A stretch of DNA of 45,476 bases from Gordonia effusa NBRC 100432 (GCF_000241305.1 NZ_BAEH01000098.1:1-45476), one strand, 5' to 3'. Shown: positions 24,958 through 34,279, numbered from the stretch's first letter. The notes: generated from the letters alone by a model not told the origin. Program-made: numbers and translations.

Positions 24958-25377
24958 TCAGTAACTTGGGTACGTGTACGTGTACGACGGCGGTGTGTAG
25001 TCCGGCGTCGTCGAGGCGACACTGAATACAAAGATGAACAGCACTATGTAGAAGATGATCGCGACGACATAGATAATCACCGACGAGATCGCACCCCACA
25101 TCGCCCACTTCTTGGCTTCGTCGGCCGCCCGCTGGGCCCCGGCGTAGTCGCCCGTGGCCCACAACTTACTCACCGACGTCGACTTCACAATCGCCACAAT
25201 TCCCAGCGGCAAGCAACACAACACCGTGCACAGAATTGCCCACACCAAGTTGTTATCCGGTTCCGGCCCCGGAGGCGGGCCGTACGCACCGTATTGTGGT
25301 GCGCCATAAGGTTGTTGGCCGTATGGCGGGTGCTGACCGTACGGCTGTTGACCGTATGGGTCGTTCGGGTAGCTCAC
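24958..25377 (-). CDS. CD225/dispanin family membrane protein (copy 2)
   Basis: A 139-residue protein of the CD225/dispanin family, the family of animal interferon-induced IFITM proteins. A Pro/Gln/Tyr/Gly-rich tail (1-40) precedes the CD225 core: NNLVWAILCTVLCCLPLGIV as the intramembrane segment with paired Cys, then the loop KSTSVSKLWATGDYAGA with AADEAKKW. A second transmembrane helix rich in Ile/Val/Phe follows (AISSVIIYVVAIIFYIV). The C-terminus is Tyr/Pro/Thr-rich. Its core is nearly identical to the next gene, including 103 identical bases. In bacteria the role is unknown. It lies 10 bases after the upstream copy and 5 bases before DUF2752. Confidence 0.9.
   Translation of the reverse strand: MSYPNDPYGQQPYGQHPPYGQQPYGAPQYGAYGPPPGPEPDNNLVWAILCTVLCCLPLGIVAIVKSTSVSKLWATGDYAGAQRAADEAKKWAMWGAISSVIIYVVAIIFYIVLFIFVFSVASTTPDYTPPSYTYTYPSY
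25145..25247 (-). repeat. 103-bp block identical to 25530-25632
   Basis: The block encodes the CD225 core of copy 2 and is identical base for base to the corresponding block of copy 1, while flanking sequence differs. Confidence 0.9.
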
Positions 25378-25387
25378 AATGACTGCC

Positions 25388-25858
25388 TCAGTATGTCGTC
25401 GATGTGGATACCGCGGCGACGCCGATAATCACATAGAAAATGATGAGCAGCACAATGCTCACGGCTCCGGCGATCGCACCCCACATCGCCCACTTTTTCG
25501 CTTCGTCGGCTGCGGCTTGAGCGCCAGCATAGTCGCCCGTGGCCCACAACTTACTCACCGACGTCGACTTCACAATCGCCACAATTCCCAGCGGCAAGCA
25601 ACACAACACCGTGCACAGAATTGCCCACACCAGATTGTTGTCCGGTTCCGGACCGGGAGGAGTGCCGTATTGCGGTGCGGCACCATAAGGCTGGGCCGGC
25701 TGACCATACTGCGGCTGCTGACCGTATTGGGGCTGCTGACCATACTGCGGCTGCTGACCATATTGGGGCTGCTGACCATACTGCGGCTGCTGGCCACCCT
25801 GTGGCTGCTGACCTTGCGGATCGTTGTTATCGCCTGGGGTGCCATACGGGCTCGTCAT
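25388..25858 (-). CDS. CD225/dispanin family membrane protein (copy 1) with GQQPQY repeats
   Basis: A 156-residue paralogue of the downstream protein. The tail (about 1-72) contains five near-perfect GQQPQY repeats, then the CD225 core NNLVWAILCTVLCCLPLGIV, the conserved loop with KLWATGDYAGA and AADEAKKW, and a final helix (AVSIVLLIIFYVIIGVAAV). The core Cys residues are sites of palmitoylation in IFITM proteins; whether that holds here is unknown. The start is ATG 25858. It is the first gene of a three-gene unit with copy 2 and DUF2752. A perfect 18-bp palindrome lies 107 bases upstream. Confidence 0.9.
   Translation of the reverse strand: MTSPYGTPGDNNDPQGQQPQGGQQPQYGQQPQYGQQPQYGQQPQYGQQPQYGQPAQPYGAAPQYGTPPGPEPDNNLVWAILCTVLCCLPLGIVAIVKSTSVSKLWATGDYAGAQAAADEAKKWAMWGAIAGAVSIVLLIIFYVIIGVAAVSTSTTY
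25530..25632 (-). repeat. 103-bp block identical to 25145-25247
   Basis: The partner of the block above, in copy 1. The even identity, including third codon positions, indicates recent duplication or gene conversion. Confidence 0.9.
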
Positions 25859-25964
25859 CGAAGAGTCCTGTCCAATTAGGTGGTACGGAAATAGATTGTG
25901 CGATGTCTCTACACCTCAATACACACGAGGTGAGTGCACTGAGCCTACTAAACAACATTGCCAT

Positions 25965-25982
25965 TTGGCGAGCACTCGCCAA
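25965..25982. promoter_or_regulatory. Perfect palindrome upstream of the CD225 operon
   Basis: TTGGCGAG-CA-CTCGCCAA lies 107-124 bases before the CD225 copy 1 start and about 80 bases after the purL stop, both on the minus strand. It could be an operator for the CD225 unit or a stem ending purL transcripts; there is no strong T-run. Nothing else is evident in the gap 25859-26063. Confidence 0.5.
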
Positions 25983-26063
25983 TAGGCTGTCCATTCATCG
26001 AATGACTAATGCCCTTTGCTAACGATTATCATGCGAGTCCGCTATTTCTGACCGCGGAAACCA

Positions 26064-28349
26064 CTAGCCAAACAGTGCCGGCAATGTCGCCTCGAAGGTT
26101 GTGCGCAACTCTTCGAGCGGAAGGTCGAAATGGTCCTGAACACTGACCGAATCGCTGCCCTGGTCCACGACGCCGATGCGCGTCCACGGCATACCGCGAG
26201 CGTCGAGCATCGCGGAAAAACGCGACTCCTCGGTCCGCGGCACCGCGACCAGAACCCGGCCGGCCGACTCGGAGAACAGCGTGACGAATGGATCTGCGCC
26301 TTCGGGAAGGATTATGCGGCAACCTGTTTCGCCGGCGAGCGCAGCCTCGATGACGGATTGGATCAGACCACCCTCGGATAGGTCGTGTGCTGCCGAGATC
26401 AGACCGTCACGTGACGACGCGACCAGAATCTCACCGAGCAACTGCTCATGCGCCAGATCGACCACCGGGGGCACGCCGCCGAGGTGATCGTGCACAACCT
26501 GCGACCAAATCGAACCGTCGAACTCATCTCGAGTCTCACCCAGCAGAATCAGCGTCTCGCCGGGTTCGGTGCCAATACCGGTCGGGATCCGACGTCGCAC
26601 GTCGTCGATGACGCCGAGTACACCGACCACCGGTGTCGGCAAGATCGGTGTCGAGCCGGTCTGGTTGTAGAAACTCACGTTGCCGCCGGTGACTGGAATG
26701 CCAAGTTGCACACAGCCATCGGCGAGTCCGCGAACGGCCTGCTGGAACTGCCACATCACCGCGGGGTCCTCCGGCGAGCCGAAGTTCAGGCAGTTGGTGA
26801 CCGCCGCCGGCGTCGCCCCGGAGACCACGACGTTGCGATAGGCCTCAGCCAACGCCAATTGCGCTCCGCGATACGGATCGAGGAAGGTGTAGCGGCCCGA
26901 CGCGTCGGTCGCCAGCGAAATGCCGCGACCGGTCTCCTCGTCGATGCGGATCATGCCCGAGTCGGCATTCTCGGCGAGAACGGTATTGCCGCGCACGTAG
27001 CGGTCGTACTGCTCGGTGATGAACTTGCGGCTGCACAACGCGGGTGAGGCCAGCAGCTTCAGCGTCGTCTCACGCAGTTCCGCGGCCGACCTCGGGCGTT
27101 GCAGACCAGCGGTGGTCGAGGCGACGACGTCGTCCTGCGATGCCGGTCGCTGAACCGGTCGCTCGTAGACCGGGCCTTGATGCGCGACCGTGCGCGGTGG
27201 CACATCAACGACGGTCTGTCCGTGCCAATCGATGACGAGGCGCTCACCGTCGGTGACCTCACCGATCACCGTGGCCAGCACGTCCCACTTGCGGCAGACC
27301 TCCATGAAACGGTCAACGTTCTCCGGTGCGACGACTGCGCACATGCGTTCCTGCGACTCACTCGACAGCACCTCGGCCGGGGTCATACCTTCGGCGCGCA
27401 TCGGCACTTGTTCGAGATCGATGTGCATGCCGCCATCACCGGCTGCGGCCAATTCCGAAGTGGCGCAAGACAATCCGGCGCCACCGAGATCCTGAATGCC
27501 GACCACGATGCCCGCCCGGTACAGGTCGAGACAGCACTCGATGAGCACCTTCTCGGTGAACGGGTCTCCTACCTGGACACTCGGCAGCTTCTTACGGTTG
27601 GGGCCCGATTCACCCGCATCATCGAAGGTCTCCGACGCCAGCACCGACACGCCACCGATGCCGTCGAGTCCGGTACGCGCACCGAACAAGATGATCTTGT
27701 TACCCGATCCCGACGCGAACGCCAGTTTGAGGTCTTCGGTGCGCAGCACACCGGCACACAGGGCGTTGACGAGCGGGTTGCCCTGATAACTGGCGTCGAA
27801 GACGGTCTCGCCGCCAACATTGGGCAGGCCGAGGGAGTTGCCGTAGCCGCCGACGCCCCGCACCACGCCGTCCACGACGCGACGGGTGTCGGGGTGATCC
27901 GCCGCACCGAAACGCAACTGGTCCATGACCGCGATCGGGCGCGCACCCATCGCCATGATGTCGCGGACGATGCCTCCGACACCGGTCGCCGCGCCCTGGT
28001 AGGGCTCCACGTACGAGGGGTGATTATGCGACTCGACCTTGAAGGTGACCGCCCAGCCATCACCGATGTCGACCACGCCGGCGTTCTCGCCGATGCCCGC
28101 AAGCATGCGCGAACGCATCTCGTCGGTGGTGGTCTCCCCGAAATACTTCAGGTGCACCTTCGAGGACTTGTAGCTGCAATGTTCGGACCACATGATCGAG
28201 TACATCGCCAGCTCGGCGTCAGTTGGCCGACGACCAAGGATCTCGCGGATGCGGGCGTACTCGTCGTCCTTGAGACCGAGTTCGCGGTAGGGCTGGGGCT
28301 GATCTGCGGAGGCCGCAGCGTCGGACACGGTGTCGGGGTGTGCGCTCAC
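26064..28349 (-). CDS. purL: FGAM synthase subunit PurL
   Basis: Fourth purine step: ATP-dependent amidation of FGAR to FGAM. It is 761 residues, the small PurL type that works with separate PurS and PurQ, which are not in this window. Runs seen are [16 protein letters not shown] (catalytic His), the PurM-like [31 protein letters not shown], then [28 protein letters not shown] and [13 protein letters not shown] 28349 ([11 protein letters not shown]) is chosen: a TAGACT box ends 7 bases upstream. An open frame further upstream to 28715 has no family similarity and crosses a large dyad. It lies near the same purine block as Rv0803. Confidence 0.95.
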   Translation of the reverse strand: MSAHPDTVSDAAASADQPQPYRELGLKDDEYARIREILGRRPTDAELAMYSIMWSEHCSYKSSKVHLKYFGETTTDEMRSRMLAGIGENAGVVDIGDGWAVTFKVESHNHPSYVEPYQGAATGVGGIVRDIMAMGARPIAVMDQLRFGAADHPDTRRVVDGVVRGVGGYGNSLGLPNVGGETVFDASYQGNPLVNALCAGVLRTEDLKLAFASGSGNKIILFGARTGLDGIGGVSVLASETFDDAGESGPNRKKLPSVQVGDPFTEKVLIECCLDLYRAGIVVGIQDLGGAGLSCATSELAAAGDGGMHIDLEQVPMRAEGMTPAEVLSSESQERMCAVVAPENVDRFMEVCRKWDVLATVIGEVTDGERLVIDWHGQTVVDVPPRTVAHQGPVYERPVQRPASQDDVVASTTAGLQRPRSAAELRETTLKLLASPALCSRKFITEQYDRYVRGNTVLAENADSGMIRIDEETGRGISLATDASGRYTFLDPYRGAQLALAEAYRNVVVSGATPAAVTNCLNFGSPEDPAVMWQFQQAVRGLADGCVQLGIPVTGGNVSFYNQTGSTPILPTPVVGVLGVIDDVRRRIPTGIGTEPGETLILLGETRDEFDGSIWSQVVHDHLGGVPPVVDLAHEQLLGEILVASSRDGLISAAHDLSEGGLIQSVIEAALAGETGCRIILPEGADPFVTLFSESAGRVLVAVPRTEESRFSAMLDARGMPWTRIGVVDQGSDSVSVQDHFDLPLEELRTTFEATLPALFG

Positions 28350-28356
28350 TTGTCTA

Positions 28357-28362
28357 AGTCTA
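28357..28362 (-). promoter_or_regulatory. -10 box for leaderless purL transcript
   Basis: On the minus strand TAGACT is followed by 7 bases and then GTG 28349. Confidence 0.55.
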
Positions 28363-28404
28363 GGTGACGCCGCACAATCGGCTCGCTTCGTGCCGACGGA
28401 GTCG

Positions 28405-28473
28405 CTGGAACTGTCCCCCTGGCTGGCGCAGGCGCTATAAGAGCGCCTGCTCTCGTCCTGGGGACATTTCCAG
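28405..28473. terminator. Large two-tier hairpin between a secreted-protein gene and purL
   Basis: CTGGAA-C-TGTCCCC (28405-28418) pairs with GGGGACA-T-TTCCAG (28460-28473) with one mismatch. Inside, GCAGGCGCT (28428-28436) pairs with AGCGCCTGC (28442-28450) around ATAAG. It begins 7 bases after the secreted-protein stop (minus strand) and precedes the purL promoter, so a terminator without a U-tract is likely. Confidence 0.6.
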
Positions 28474-28480
28474 CAGGGAC

Positions 28481-28951
28481 CTACCGCACGACGATCGTTC
28501 CGCTGCATGTCGTCGCGGGCACTGACCACAGCGCATTGCGATTGACCGAGCTCAGCGTGGCACTGACCCGGCCGGTGCCGATCTGCGACGTCGGGAATGA
28601 AATCTGATGGGTGCCGACATAGGGCGGCGACACCCGGCGGTCGGACCGCAGGCTCAGGCGTTTGCCTGTCCGAAGATTCCGCAGGTCGAGACGCACAGCG
28701 GACTGATAGCCCCACAGACTGCTGAACTCGGTAGTCAGGTAGGTCTTTCCGGCATAGTCGGCGACAATGACGCGAGTCGGGTTGTACGGAAGATCAACGA
28801 CGTTGGGGCTCAAGCCGATACAGCTCGATAAAGGATAAGCCGCGCTCGCTGCCACCGCTTGTCCACTTCCACCGACCAAGGTGGCGCCGATTGCGCCGGC
28901 GGCGGCAAGTGCAGCGGCACCGACCTTGATTCGCGAACGTGAGTGGCTCAT
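28481..28951 (-). CDS. Small secreted protein of unknown function
   Basis: A 156-residue protein with a Sec-type signal peptide: basic MSHSRSRIK, a hydrophobic Ala/Gly core and a likely cleavage after AVA near residue 34. The mature domain is about 120 residues with two Cys (LSSCIGL and TTCSGTI), one near each end and so probably disulfide-bonded. It has alternating beta-prone stretches ([58 protein letters not shown]), suggesting a small beta-sandwich. I do not recognise the family. It follows the cysQ gene after 206 bases and a dyad, and is probably a separate unit. Confidence 0.75.
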   Translation of the reverse strand: MSHSRSRIKVGAAALAAAGAIGATLVGGSGQAVAASAAYPLSSCIGLSPNVVDLPYNPTRVIVADYAGKTYLTTEFSSLWGYQSAVRLDLRNLRTGKRLSLRSDRRVSPPYVGTHQISFPTSQIGTGRVSATLSSVNRNALWSVPATTCSGTIVVR

Positions 28952-29053
28952 TCGTGTGGCTCCATCTGGTGTATTGGACAGGTTCCCATAGGAATGTCGA
29001 TCAGAACAGTCACGACGTTAGCGAAAGCAACCGGCCTACACTCCCTCCCTCCG

Positions 29054-29122
29054 GAAAATCGTCCGAATAAGGGTCCACCAAGGGCAGAATGCCCTCGGTG
29101 GACGACTATTCGGACGATTTTC
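29054..29122. repeat. 69-bp near-perfect dyad with AGGGCA-GAA-TGCCCT core
   Basis: GAAAATCGTCCGAATA (29054-29069) pairs perfectly with TATTCGGACGATTTTC (29107-29122). GTCCACC/GGTGGAC (29073-29103) and the core AGGGCA-GAA-TGCCCT (29081-29095) continue the stem. It starts 35 bases beyond the cysQ stop. It could end the cys operon or be a mobile-type repeat; the core is shared with dyads at 7.2 and 22.1 kb. Confidence 0.8.
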
Positions 29123-29157
29123 GCGGGACCGGGGTCACGGGCCGGGGCGAGGCGGGA

Positions 29158-29958
29158 TCAGCCGGGATCGACCGACGCCGCGCGGATCGTCTCGATGATC
29201 GTTTCCGCCAGTTCGGGTCGGCACACGATGAGGTCGGGCAGATAGGTGTCGGACTGGTTGTAGACCAGCGGTGAACCGTCAATTCTGCTGCACCACAGTC
29301 CTTTTGCTTGCGCGACGGCAACCGGGGCGGCCGAATCCCACTCATACTGGCCGCCCGCGTGTACATAGGCGTCAGCTTCGCCGCGCACAACCGCGATCGC
29401 CTTGGCACCAGCCGATCCCATCGACAACACATCGCCACCGAGCGCGTCGGCGACCGCCTGCGCGAATGCCGGCGGACGCGAACCACTCACCACGACGCGT
29501 GGGCGCTCATCGCTACGCGGCGGCGCCAATCCGACGGTTGGCGCGACCACTTCGTCGTTGTCGGAGTAGGTCACCCCCAACGCGGGCAACGCCACCGCGC
29601 CGACAAGCAGACCTGAGTCCGCGCCCCACAACGCCACATGCACTGCCCAGTCGGTGCGCGCACCATTCGGCCCCTCGAGAGTTCCGTATTCACGCGTCCC
29701 GTCGACCGGATCGACGATCCACACCCGCGCCGCGTCCAATCGACTGCGATCATCGGCCGATTCCTCCGACAACACCGAATCGTTCGGTCGAGCCGCGGCC
29801 AATTCTTCCTGCAGAAAATCGTCGGCGCGCCGGTCCCCGACGTCGCCTAGCTCCTTGCCACTCAAACGGCTGCTCGCGCGCACCTCAACCAGCAGTTCGC
29901 CGGCTCGGGTGGCCAGATCAACGGCAAGTCGACGGTCGGCGGTCGTCGAATCAGTCAT
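29158..29958 (-). CDS. cysQ: 3'(2'),5'-bisphosphate nucleotidase CysQ
   Basis: Mg-dependent phosphatase that removes the 3'-phosphate of PAP/PAPS, recycling a by-product of sulfate assimilation; members may also act on inositol phosphates. It is 266 residues of the inositol monophosphatase superfamily. Metal-site runs: VLSEESADD (about 63-71), WIVDPVDGTREY (about 80-91) and YEWDSAAPVAVAQAKG (about 210). The ATG at 29958 lies 14 bases after the cysNC stop, so it is cotranscribed with cysD and cysNC, which supports the PAP/PAPS role. A large dyad ends the unit. Confidence 0.9.
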   Translation of the reverse strand: MTDSTTADRRLAVDLATRAGELLVEVRASSRLSGKELGDVGDRRADDFLQEELAAARPNDSVLSEESADDRSRLDAARVWIVDPVDGTREYGTLEGPNGARTDWAVHVALWGADSGLLVGAVALPALGVTYSDNDEVVAPTVGLAPPRSDERPRVVVSGSRPPAFAQAVADALGGDVLSMGSAGAKAIAVVRGEADAYVHAGGQYEWDSAAPVAVAQAKGLWCSRIDGSPLVYNQSDTYLPDLIVCRPELAETIIETIRAASVDPG

Positions 29959-29972
29959 ACGATTCGTCCTCT

Positions 29973-31811
29973 CTAGAGTCCCAAGTTCCGCAAGATGGCA
30001 TCGGCAACCTCGGCCGGCGTCCCATCGGCCGGCGTTACAACAGCTTCCGGTGTCAGTGGCCGCTCATACGGCGAGTCGATTCCAGTGAACTGAGCTATTT
30101 CACCCCGACGAGCCTTGGCGTACAAACCTTTTGGATCACGCCGCTCGCATTCCGCAAGTGGCGTGTCGACGAAGATTTCGTAGAATGGCAACCCGCGTTC
30201 GGCATGGATCTCTCGGGCGCGTTGGCGTTCGGCGGCGAACGGACTGATCAGCGACACGATGGCGATCGCACCGGAGTCGGCGAACAACGACGCCACTTCG
30301 CTTGTCCGCCTGATATTTTCACGACGGTCATCGTCGCCGAAGCCGAGGTCGGAGTTGAGCCCGTGACGCAGATTATCGCCATCCATGAGATACGACGGCC
30401 GACCTTCGGCGACCAACCTTCGTTCAAGTTCGACGGCCAGCGCCGACTTCCCCGACCCGGACAATCCGGTAAGCCAGAGTGTCGCGCCGCGATGCGGACG
30501 TTGTTCGCGGCCAACTTTGGTGGTCTGCCACACGACGTTTGAGCTTGCCTGGACCGGCCCGTTGATCATGCCAGCACCAACAGTCTTATTGGTCGACTCG
30601 TCGATCAGGATAAAGCTGCCGGTCTCGCGGTTCGTTCGGTACGGATCAAACATCACCGGATGCTGCGTATGGAGACTAATCCGACCAATTTCGTTGAGCT
30701 GCAACTGATCTGCCTGCGAGTCGCGATGCAGAGAGTTGACGTCGAGCCGATAGTTGAAGCCAGACACCGTCGCTCGGGTCGTCCGCGTTCCGGTGGCCAG
30801 GACATAGCGCGCGTCCGGTCGTAGCTGCGAGTCTTCGGAAAACCAGCACACCAGGGCATCGAGATCCCGGCCGACATGCGGCCGGTTATGCGGACGGGCG
30901 ATCATGTCGCCGCGCACGATATCGATCTCATCGGCGAGTTCGACCGCAACTGCCATCGACGCGAACGCCTCGTCGACCTTGGCTCCCCCCGGTCCCCAGA
31001 TCGCGCTAATCGTGGTGCTGAAACCGCTTGGCAGCACAACGATTTCGTCGCCGACCGAGAACACACCGCCGGCGACCGTGCCCGCGTACGAGCGGTGGTC
31101 ATTGCCATCGCTGCGCTGCGGCCGGATCACATACTGCACCGGCAGCCGAGCGTCGATCAGATTTCGATCGGATGCGATGTAGACATTCTCAAGGTGACTC
31201 AGTAGCGGACGGCCCTCGTACCACGGCATATTCGACGACGGGTCGACCACATTGTCGCCGGCCAACGCGGAAATCGGAATGAAGGTCAGATCGGTCACGT
31301 TGAGTTTCGCCGCGAACGCCACGAACTCCTCGCGGATCTCGGTGAACCGCTCGAGCGACCAGTCCACCAGATCCATCTTGTTGATACAGATACATAAATG
31401 CGGAATGCCAAGCAGCGACGACAGAAACGCGTGTCGCCGAGTCTGTTCCAACACACCTTTGCGGGCATCGATCAGAATGATCGCGAGATCCGCGGTCGAT
31501 GCCCCGGTGACCATATTGCGGGTGTACTGCACATGGCCCGGAGTGTCGGCGATGATGAACTTGCGGCTCGGCGTCGAAAAGTACCGGTACGCAACGTCAA
31601 TCGTGATGCCCTGCTCACGCTCGGCACGCAAACCGTCGGTCAGCAACGCGAGATTCGCAAATTCGTCCCCACGCTCAGCGCTGGTCTTCTCGATGGATTC
31701 GAGCTGATCGGTGAAGATCGCCTTCGAGTCGTACAGCAGACGTCCGATCAGCGTCGACTTACCGTCGTCAACAGAGCCGGCCGTAGCCAGACGTAGTAGT
31801 TCGGTACTCAT
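29973..31811 (-). CDS. cysN: Bifunctional sulfate adenylyltransferase large subunit / APS kinase
   Basis: CysN-CysC fusion, 612 residues. The N-terminal GTPase drives ATP sulfurylase with CysD, making adenosine 5'-phosphosulfate. The C-terminal kinase phosphorylates it to PAPS. GTPase motifs: [15 protein letters not shown] (about 12-26), [12 protein letters not shown] (about 90) and NKMDLVDW (about 145), then two beta-barrel domains. The APS-kinase domain (about 440-612) starts with [19 protein letters not shown], then [18 protein letters not shown] and IYETPLAECE-like [16 protein letters not shown]. It begins 73 bases after cysD, a gap with a GGAGCGAGAGCGGG stretch flanked by an inverted TGATGGG/CCCATCA. 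Confidence 0.95.
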   Translation of the reverse strand: MSTELLRLATAGSVDDGKSTLIGRLLYDSKAIFTDQLESIEKTSAERGDEFANLALLTDGLRAEREQGITIDVAYRYFSTPSRKFIIADTPGHVQYTRNMVTGASTADLAIILIDARKGVLEQTRRHAFLSSLLGIPHLCICINKMDLVDWSLERFTEIREEFVAFAAKLNVTDLTFIPISALAGDNVVDPSSNMPWYEGRPLLSHLENVYIASDRNLIDARLPVQYVIRPQRSDGNDHRSYAGTVAGGVFSVGDEIVVLPSGFSTTISAIWGPGGAKVDEAFASMAVAVELADEIDIVRGDMIARPHNRPHVGRDLDALVCWFSEDSQLRPDARYVLATGTRTTRATVSGFNYRLDVNSLHRDSQADQLQLNEIGRISLHTQHPVMFDPYRTNRETGSFILIDESTNKTVGAGMINGPVQASSNVVWQTTKVGREQRPHRGATLWLTGLSGSGKSALAVELERRLVAEGRPSYLMDGDNLRHGLNSDLGFGDDDRRENIRRTSEVASLFADSGAIAIVSLISPFAAERQRAREIHAERGLPFYEIFVDTPLAECERRDPKGLYAKARRGEIAQFTGIDSPYERPLTPEAVVTPADGTPAEVADAILRNLGL

Positions 31812-31884
31812 GGTTAGTGCTGTCCTGTCTGATGGGCCCGCTCTCGCTCCGAGCCTCCTTCGTCGATTCTCACTCGGCGACCCA

Positions 31885-32817
31885 TCAGAAGTACCCCTCC
31901 TTCTTCCGGTCTTCCATCCCCGCCTCCGAGATCCGATCGTCGGCGCGCGTGGCGCCGCGTTCGGTCACGCGAGTCACCTCAATCTCTTCGATGACTTTCT
32001 CCACGGTGTCCGCGTCGCTGAGGACGCAACCGGTGCAGGTGGCATCGCCGACGGTGCGGAACCGGACCAGTCGCGATTCCACCGTCTCGCCCGAAATCAT
32101 CTCCAGGAAGCGGGTTTTCGCGAGCAACATACCGTCGCGCGTCACAACGTCGCGCTCGTGGGCGTAATAGATCGACGGCAGCGCGATGGCTTCGCGCGCG
32201 ATGTACTGCCAGATGTCGAGCTCAGTCCAGTTCGACAGCGGGAACACTCGAATGTGCTCGCCTTTGTGATGACGACCGTTGTACAGATGCCAGAGTTCTG
32301 GCCGTTGACCACGCGGGTCCCAGGCCCCAAACTCGTCGCGGAAACTGAAGATGCGCTCCTTGGCGCGAGCCTTCTCTTCGTCGCGACGGGCCCCGCCGAA
32401 GACGGCGTCGAACCCATTCTCGGTGATGCCACGCAGCAGCGCGGCAGTCTGGAGCCGATTGCGGCTCGCGCCGGGGCCGGTCTGCTCGACAACCCGGCCA
32501 GCATCGATGTCATCCTGCACCGAGCTCACGACGAGTCGCACACCTGTCTCCGCGACGACCCGATCGCGATACTCGATGACCTCGTCGAAGTTGTGGCCAG
32601 TGTCGACATGCATCAACGGAAACGGAACGGGCGCCGGCCAGAAGGCTTTACGCGCGATGTGGAACATGACGACCGAATCCTTGCCGCCGGAGAACAACAT
32701 CCCGGGCCGCTCGAATGTGGCGGCAACCTCCCGGAAAATATGAACCGCCTCAGCTTCGAGCGCGTCGAGATGCGACAACTCGTACCCCGGTGAACTTTCG
32801 GTTTCGGCGACTTCCAC
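31885..32817 (-). CDS. cysD: Sulfate adenylyltransferase small subunit CysD
   Basis: PP-loop catalytic subunit of ATP sulfurylase, partner of the CysN domain. It is 310 residues, the usual length. The ATP-binding PP-loop reads [20 protein letters not shown] (about 40-58). [40 protein letters not shown] and [15 protein letters not shown] follow. TCTGCVLS and the basic C-terminus (EDRKKEGYF) are also typical. Start GTG 32817 has GAGGAG six bases ahead. It heads cysD-cysNC-cysQ and is separated from a divergent IclR-type regulator by only 65 bases that contain a perfect palindrome. Confidence 0.95.
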   Translation of the reverse strand: MEVAETESSPGYELSHLDALEAEAVHIFREVAATFERPGMLFSGGKDSVVMFHIARKAFWPAPVPFPLMHVDTGHNFDEVIEYRDRVVAETGVRLVVSSVQDDIDAGRVVEQTGPGASRNRLQTAALLRGITENGFDAVFGGARRDEEKARAKERIFSFRDEFGAWDPRGQRPELWHLYNGRHHKGEHIRVFPLSNWTELDIWQYIAREAIALPSIYYAHERDVVTRDGMLLAKTRFLEMISGETVESRLVRFRTVGDATCTGCVLSDADTVEKVIEEIEVTRVTERGATRADDRISEAGMEDRKKEGYF

Positions 32818-32845
32818 CGGTGCTCCTCGAATAGCTAATCAGTAC

Positions 32846-32882
32846 TTGACATGTCGAATACTCGACACTCTATATTGAGTAT
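32846..32882 (+). promoter_or_regulatory. Promoter and operator of the IclR gene, shared with cysD
   Basis: TTGACA (32846-32851) and TATATT (32871-32876) form a promoter with a 19-base spacer; GTG 32883 follows 6 bases later, so the message is probably leaderless. Between the boxes lies the perfect palindrome TGTCGA-N4-TCGACA (32852-32867). ATACTC/GAGTAT arms (32858-32863, 32877-32882) form a second dyad. Autoregulation, and possibly control of cysD, is likely. Confidence 0.6.
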
Positions 32883-33815
32883 GTGACACAGACCGTAAGC
32901 GACGACGCCAAGTCTCGTCAACCGTCACCACCGACCGAGCGCGCGATCCGCGTCATCGAGCTGCTGGCCGATCGATCCATCGCCCCCATGACGCTTGCTG
33001 ACATTGTCCGCCGTACCGGGCAATCTCGTGCGACAGCACACGCAATAGTCAGCGAATTGATAGCTCAACGGTGGGCGGTGCGCGATCGCGTGACCGGAGC
33101 CATCGACATTGGGCCGGGATTCACTTCCCTCGCCGCAAGCGTGAGCCCGCCCGACCCCGTTATCGAACTCGCTCGGCCAAGAACGACCGCGCTCCATAAC
33201 TCCCTCGGCATTCCGTGTTTTGTCGCGCGCCGCAGCAGTCCAGACACGATCAGTGTCGCCATCGCGACATGGAGCACAGACGCACCAGCCGATTCACGGG
33301 CAACCGAATTGCCTTGGCTCACCGGCGATCGCCCCATCCGCCTGCGACCGCCTATCTCTCGCGAGTTCTTCGCGTGGGCGACTCCGGCCGAACAAGACGC
33401 GTGGATCTCGCGCGCACCGGCGGCGTTGCGAACTCGACTGCGCCTGGCGCTGGCCGCGGTGGCCGAGCGCGGCTACTCCATCGAGCGAATGAGCGATGAT
33501 TACGTCGCTTTGATGGACGCGCTGAATTCCCTTGGCACAGCATCGGACTCGTTGCGCTCCCGGATGAGCGACATACTCACCGAACTAACCACTATCGACT
33601 ATCTAGCCGACGAACTCCACGGCGAAGTACCGGTTATCACCATCGGTGCACCCATCTTCGATGACGACGGCTCGGTCATCGCGGCCCTCGTCGCGTGCCC
33701 AAATGCCACCATGGCCACGTCCGCGGTAGTCGACGTCGGACGCACGGTTCGCGAGGCCGCCGACGAGGTGACAGCCGCATACCGCGGCCTCGATCACCGA
33801 AGGGAGTCACGATGA
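32883..33815 (+). CDS. IclR-family transcriptional regulator
   Basis: A 310-residue regulator. The N-terminal winged helix reads TERAIRVIELLADRSIAPMTLADIVRRTGQSRATAHAIVSEL with a recognition helix at QSRATAHAIV (about residues 18-65). The rest is a GAF-like IclR effector domain, though divergent: residues 85-300 contain the PVITIGAPIFDDDGSVIAALVA strand set. The effector is unknown. It diverges from cysD across a palindromic 65-base region and overlaps the downstream cupin gene by ATGA, so cupin and regulator are coupled. Control of the cupin-hydrolase genes is the simplest guess; influence on cysD is possible. Confidence 0.8.
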   Translation: MTQTVSDDAKSRQPSPPTERAIRVIELLADRSIAPMTLADIVRRTGQSRATAHAIVSELIAQRWAVRDRVTGAIDIGPGFTSLAASVSPPDPVIELARPRTTALHNSLGIPCFVARRSSPDTISVAIATWSTDAPADSRATELPWLTGDRPIRLRPPISREFFAWATPAEQDAWISRAPAALRTRLRLALAAVAERGYSIERMSDDYVALMDALNSLGTASDSLRSRMSDILTELTTIDYLADELHGEVPVITIGAPIFDDDGSVIAALVACPNATMATSAVVDVGRTVREAADEVTAAYRGLDHRRESR

Positions 33816-34207
33816 CCGACCCAGCACTCCCCCGACGGCTCGTCAACATCGGCGCAGCCGTGGAGGCGAAACCCGAGCCGGCGGGAGTCCTCTGGAAACT
33901 CGACGCCGTCGGTCGCGGGCTTGACTCCAATATCGTCGCCCTTCGGCCCGAACAGCGCATCGAGCGACATGTCGGCGCAGAGGTCGACGTTCTGCTGCAC
34001 GTTCTTTCGGGAGATGGCTCGCTGGGTACCGCCAGCGACACAATCACCCTGTCGGCTGGCGACCTCATCTGGCTACCGCGACATTCCGAGCGCGCGTTCA
34101 TCGCTGGCCCCGGCGGGCTGATCTACCTCACCGTTCATCAGCACCGCGAATCATTGGTGGTCAGACCATTCCGTGCGGATCGGGGCACGAACGGTGAAGT
34201 ACTTTGA
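33812..34207 (+). CDS. Cupin-domain protein
   Basis: A 131-residue single-domain cupin. The first motif region reads ALRPEQRIERHVGAEVDVLLHVLSGDG and has one His and one Glu, but not the canonical HxH. The second reads GDLIWLPRHSERAFIAG with a His. Metal binding is therefore possible but reduced. The start ATG 33812 overlaps the IclR stop (ATGA) with AGGGAG at 33801-33806. The protein may bind the effector or an intermediate of the pathway sensed by the IclR protein. Function not identified. Confidence 0.8.
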   Translation: MTDPALPRRLVNIGAAVEAKPEPAGVLWKLDAVGRGLDSNIVALRPEQRIERHVGAEVDVLLHVLSGDGSLGTASDTITLSAGDLIWLPRHSERAFIAGPGGLIYLTVHQHRESLVVRPFRADRGTNGEVL

Positions 34208-34279
34208 ATTGGTAACGATGGCCGCGGGCGAGACTTCACGAGGTCACCCGACGTTTCGCGCCGCCGACTCAGGAGGATC

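Noticed and set aside
28350..28715. N-terminal extension of PurL to 28715
   Set aside because: The extension crosses a large dyad, has no PurL similarity, and a TAGACT box supports the GTG at 28349.
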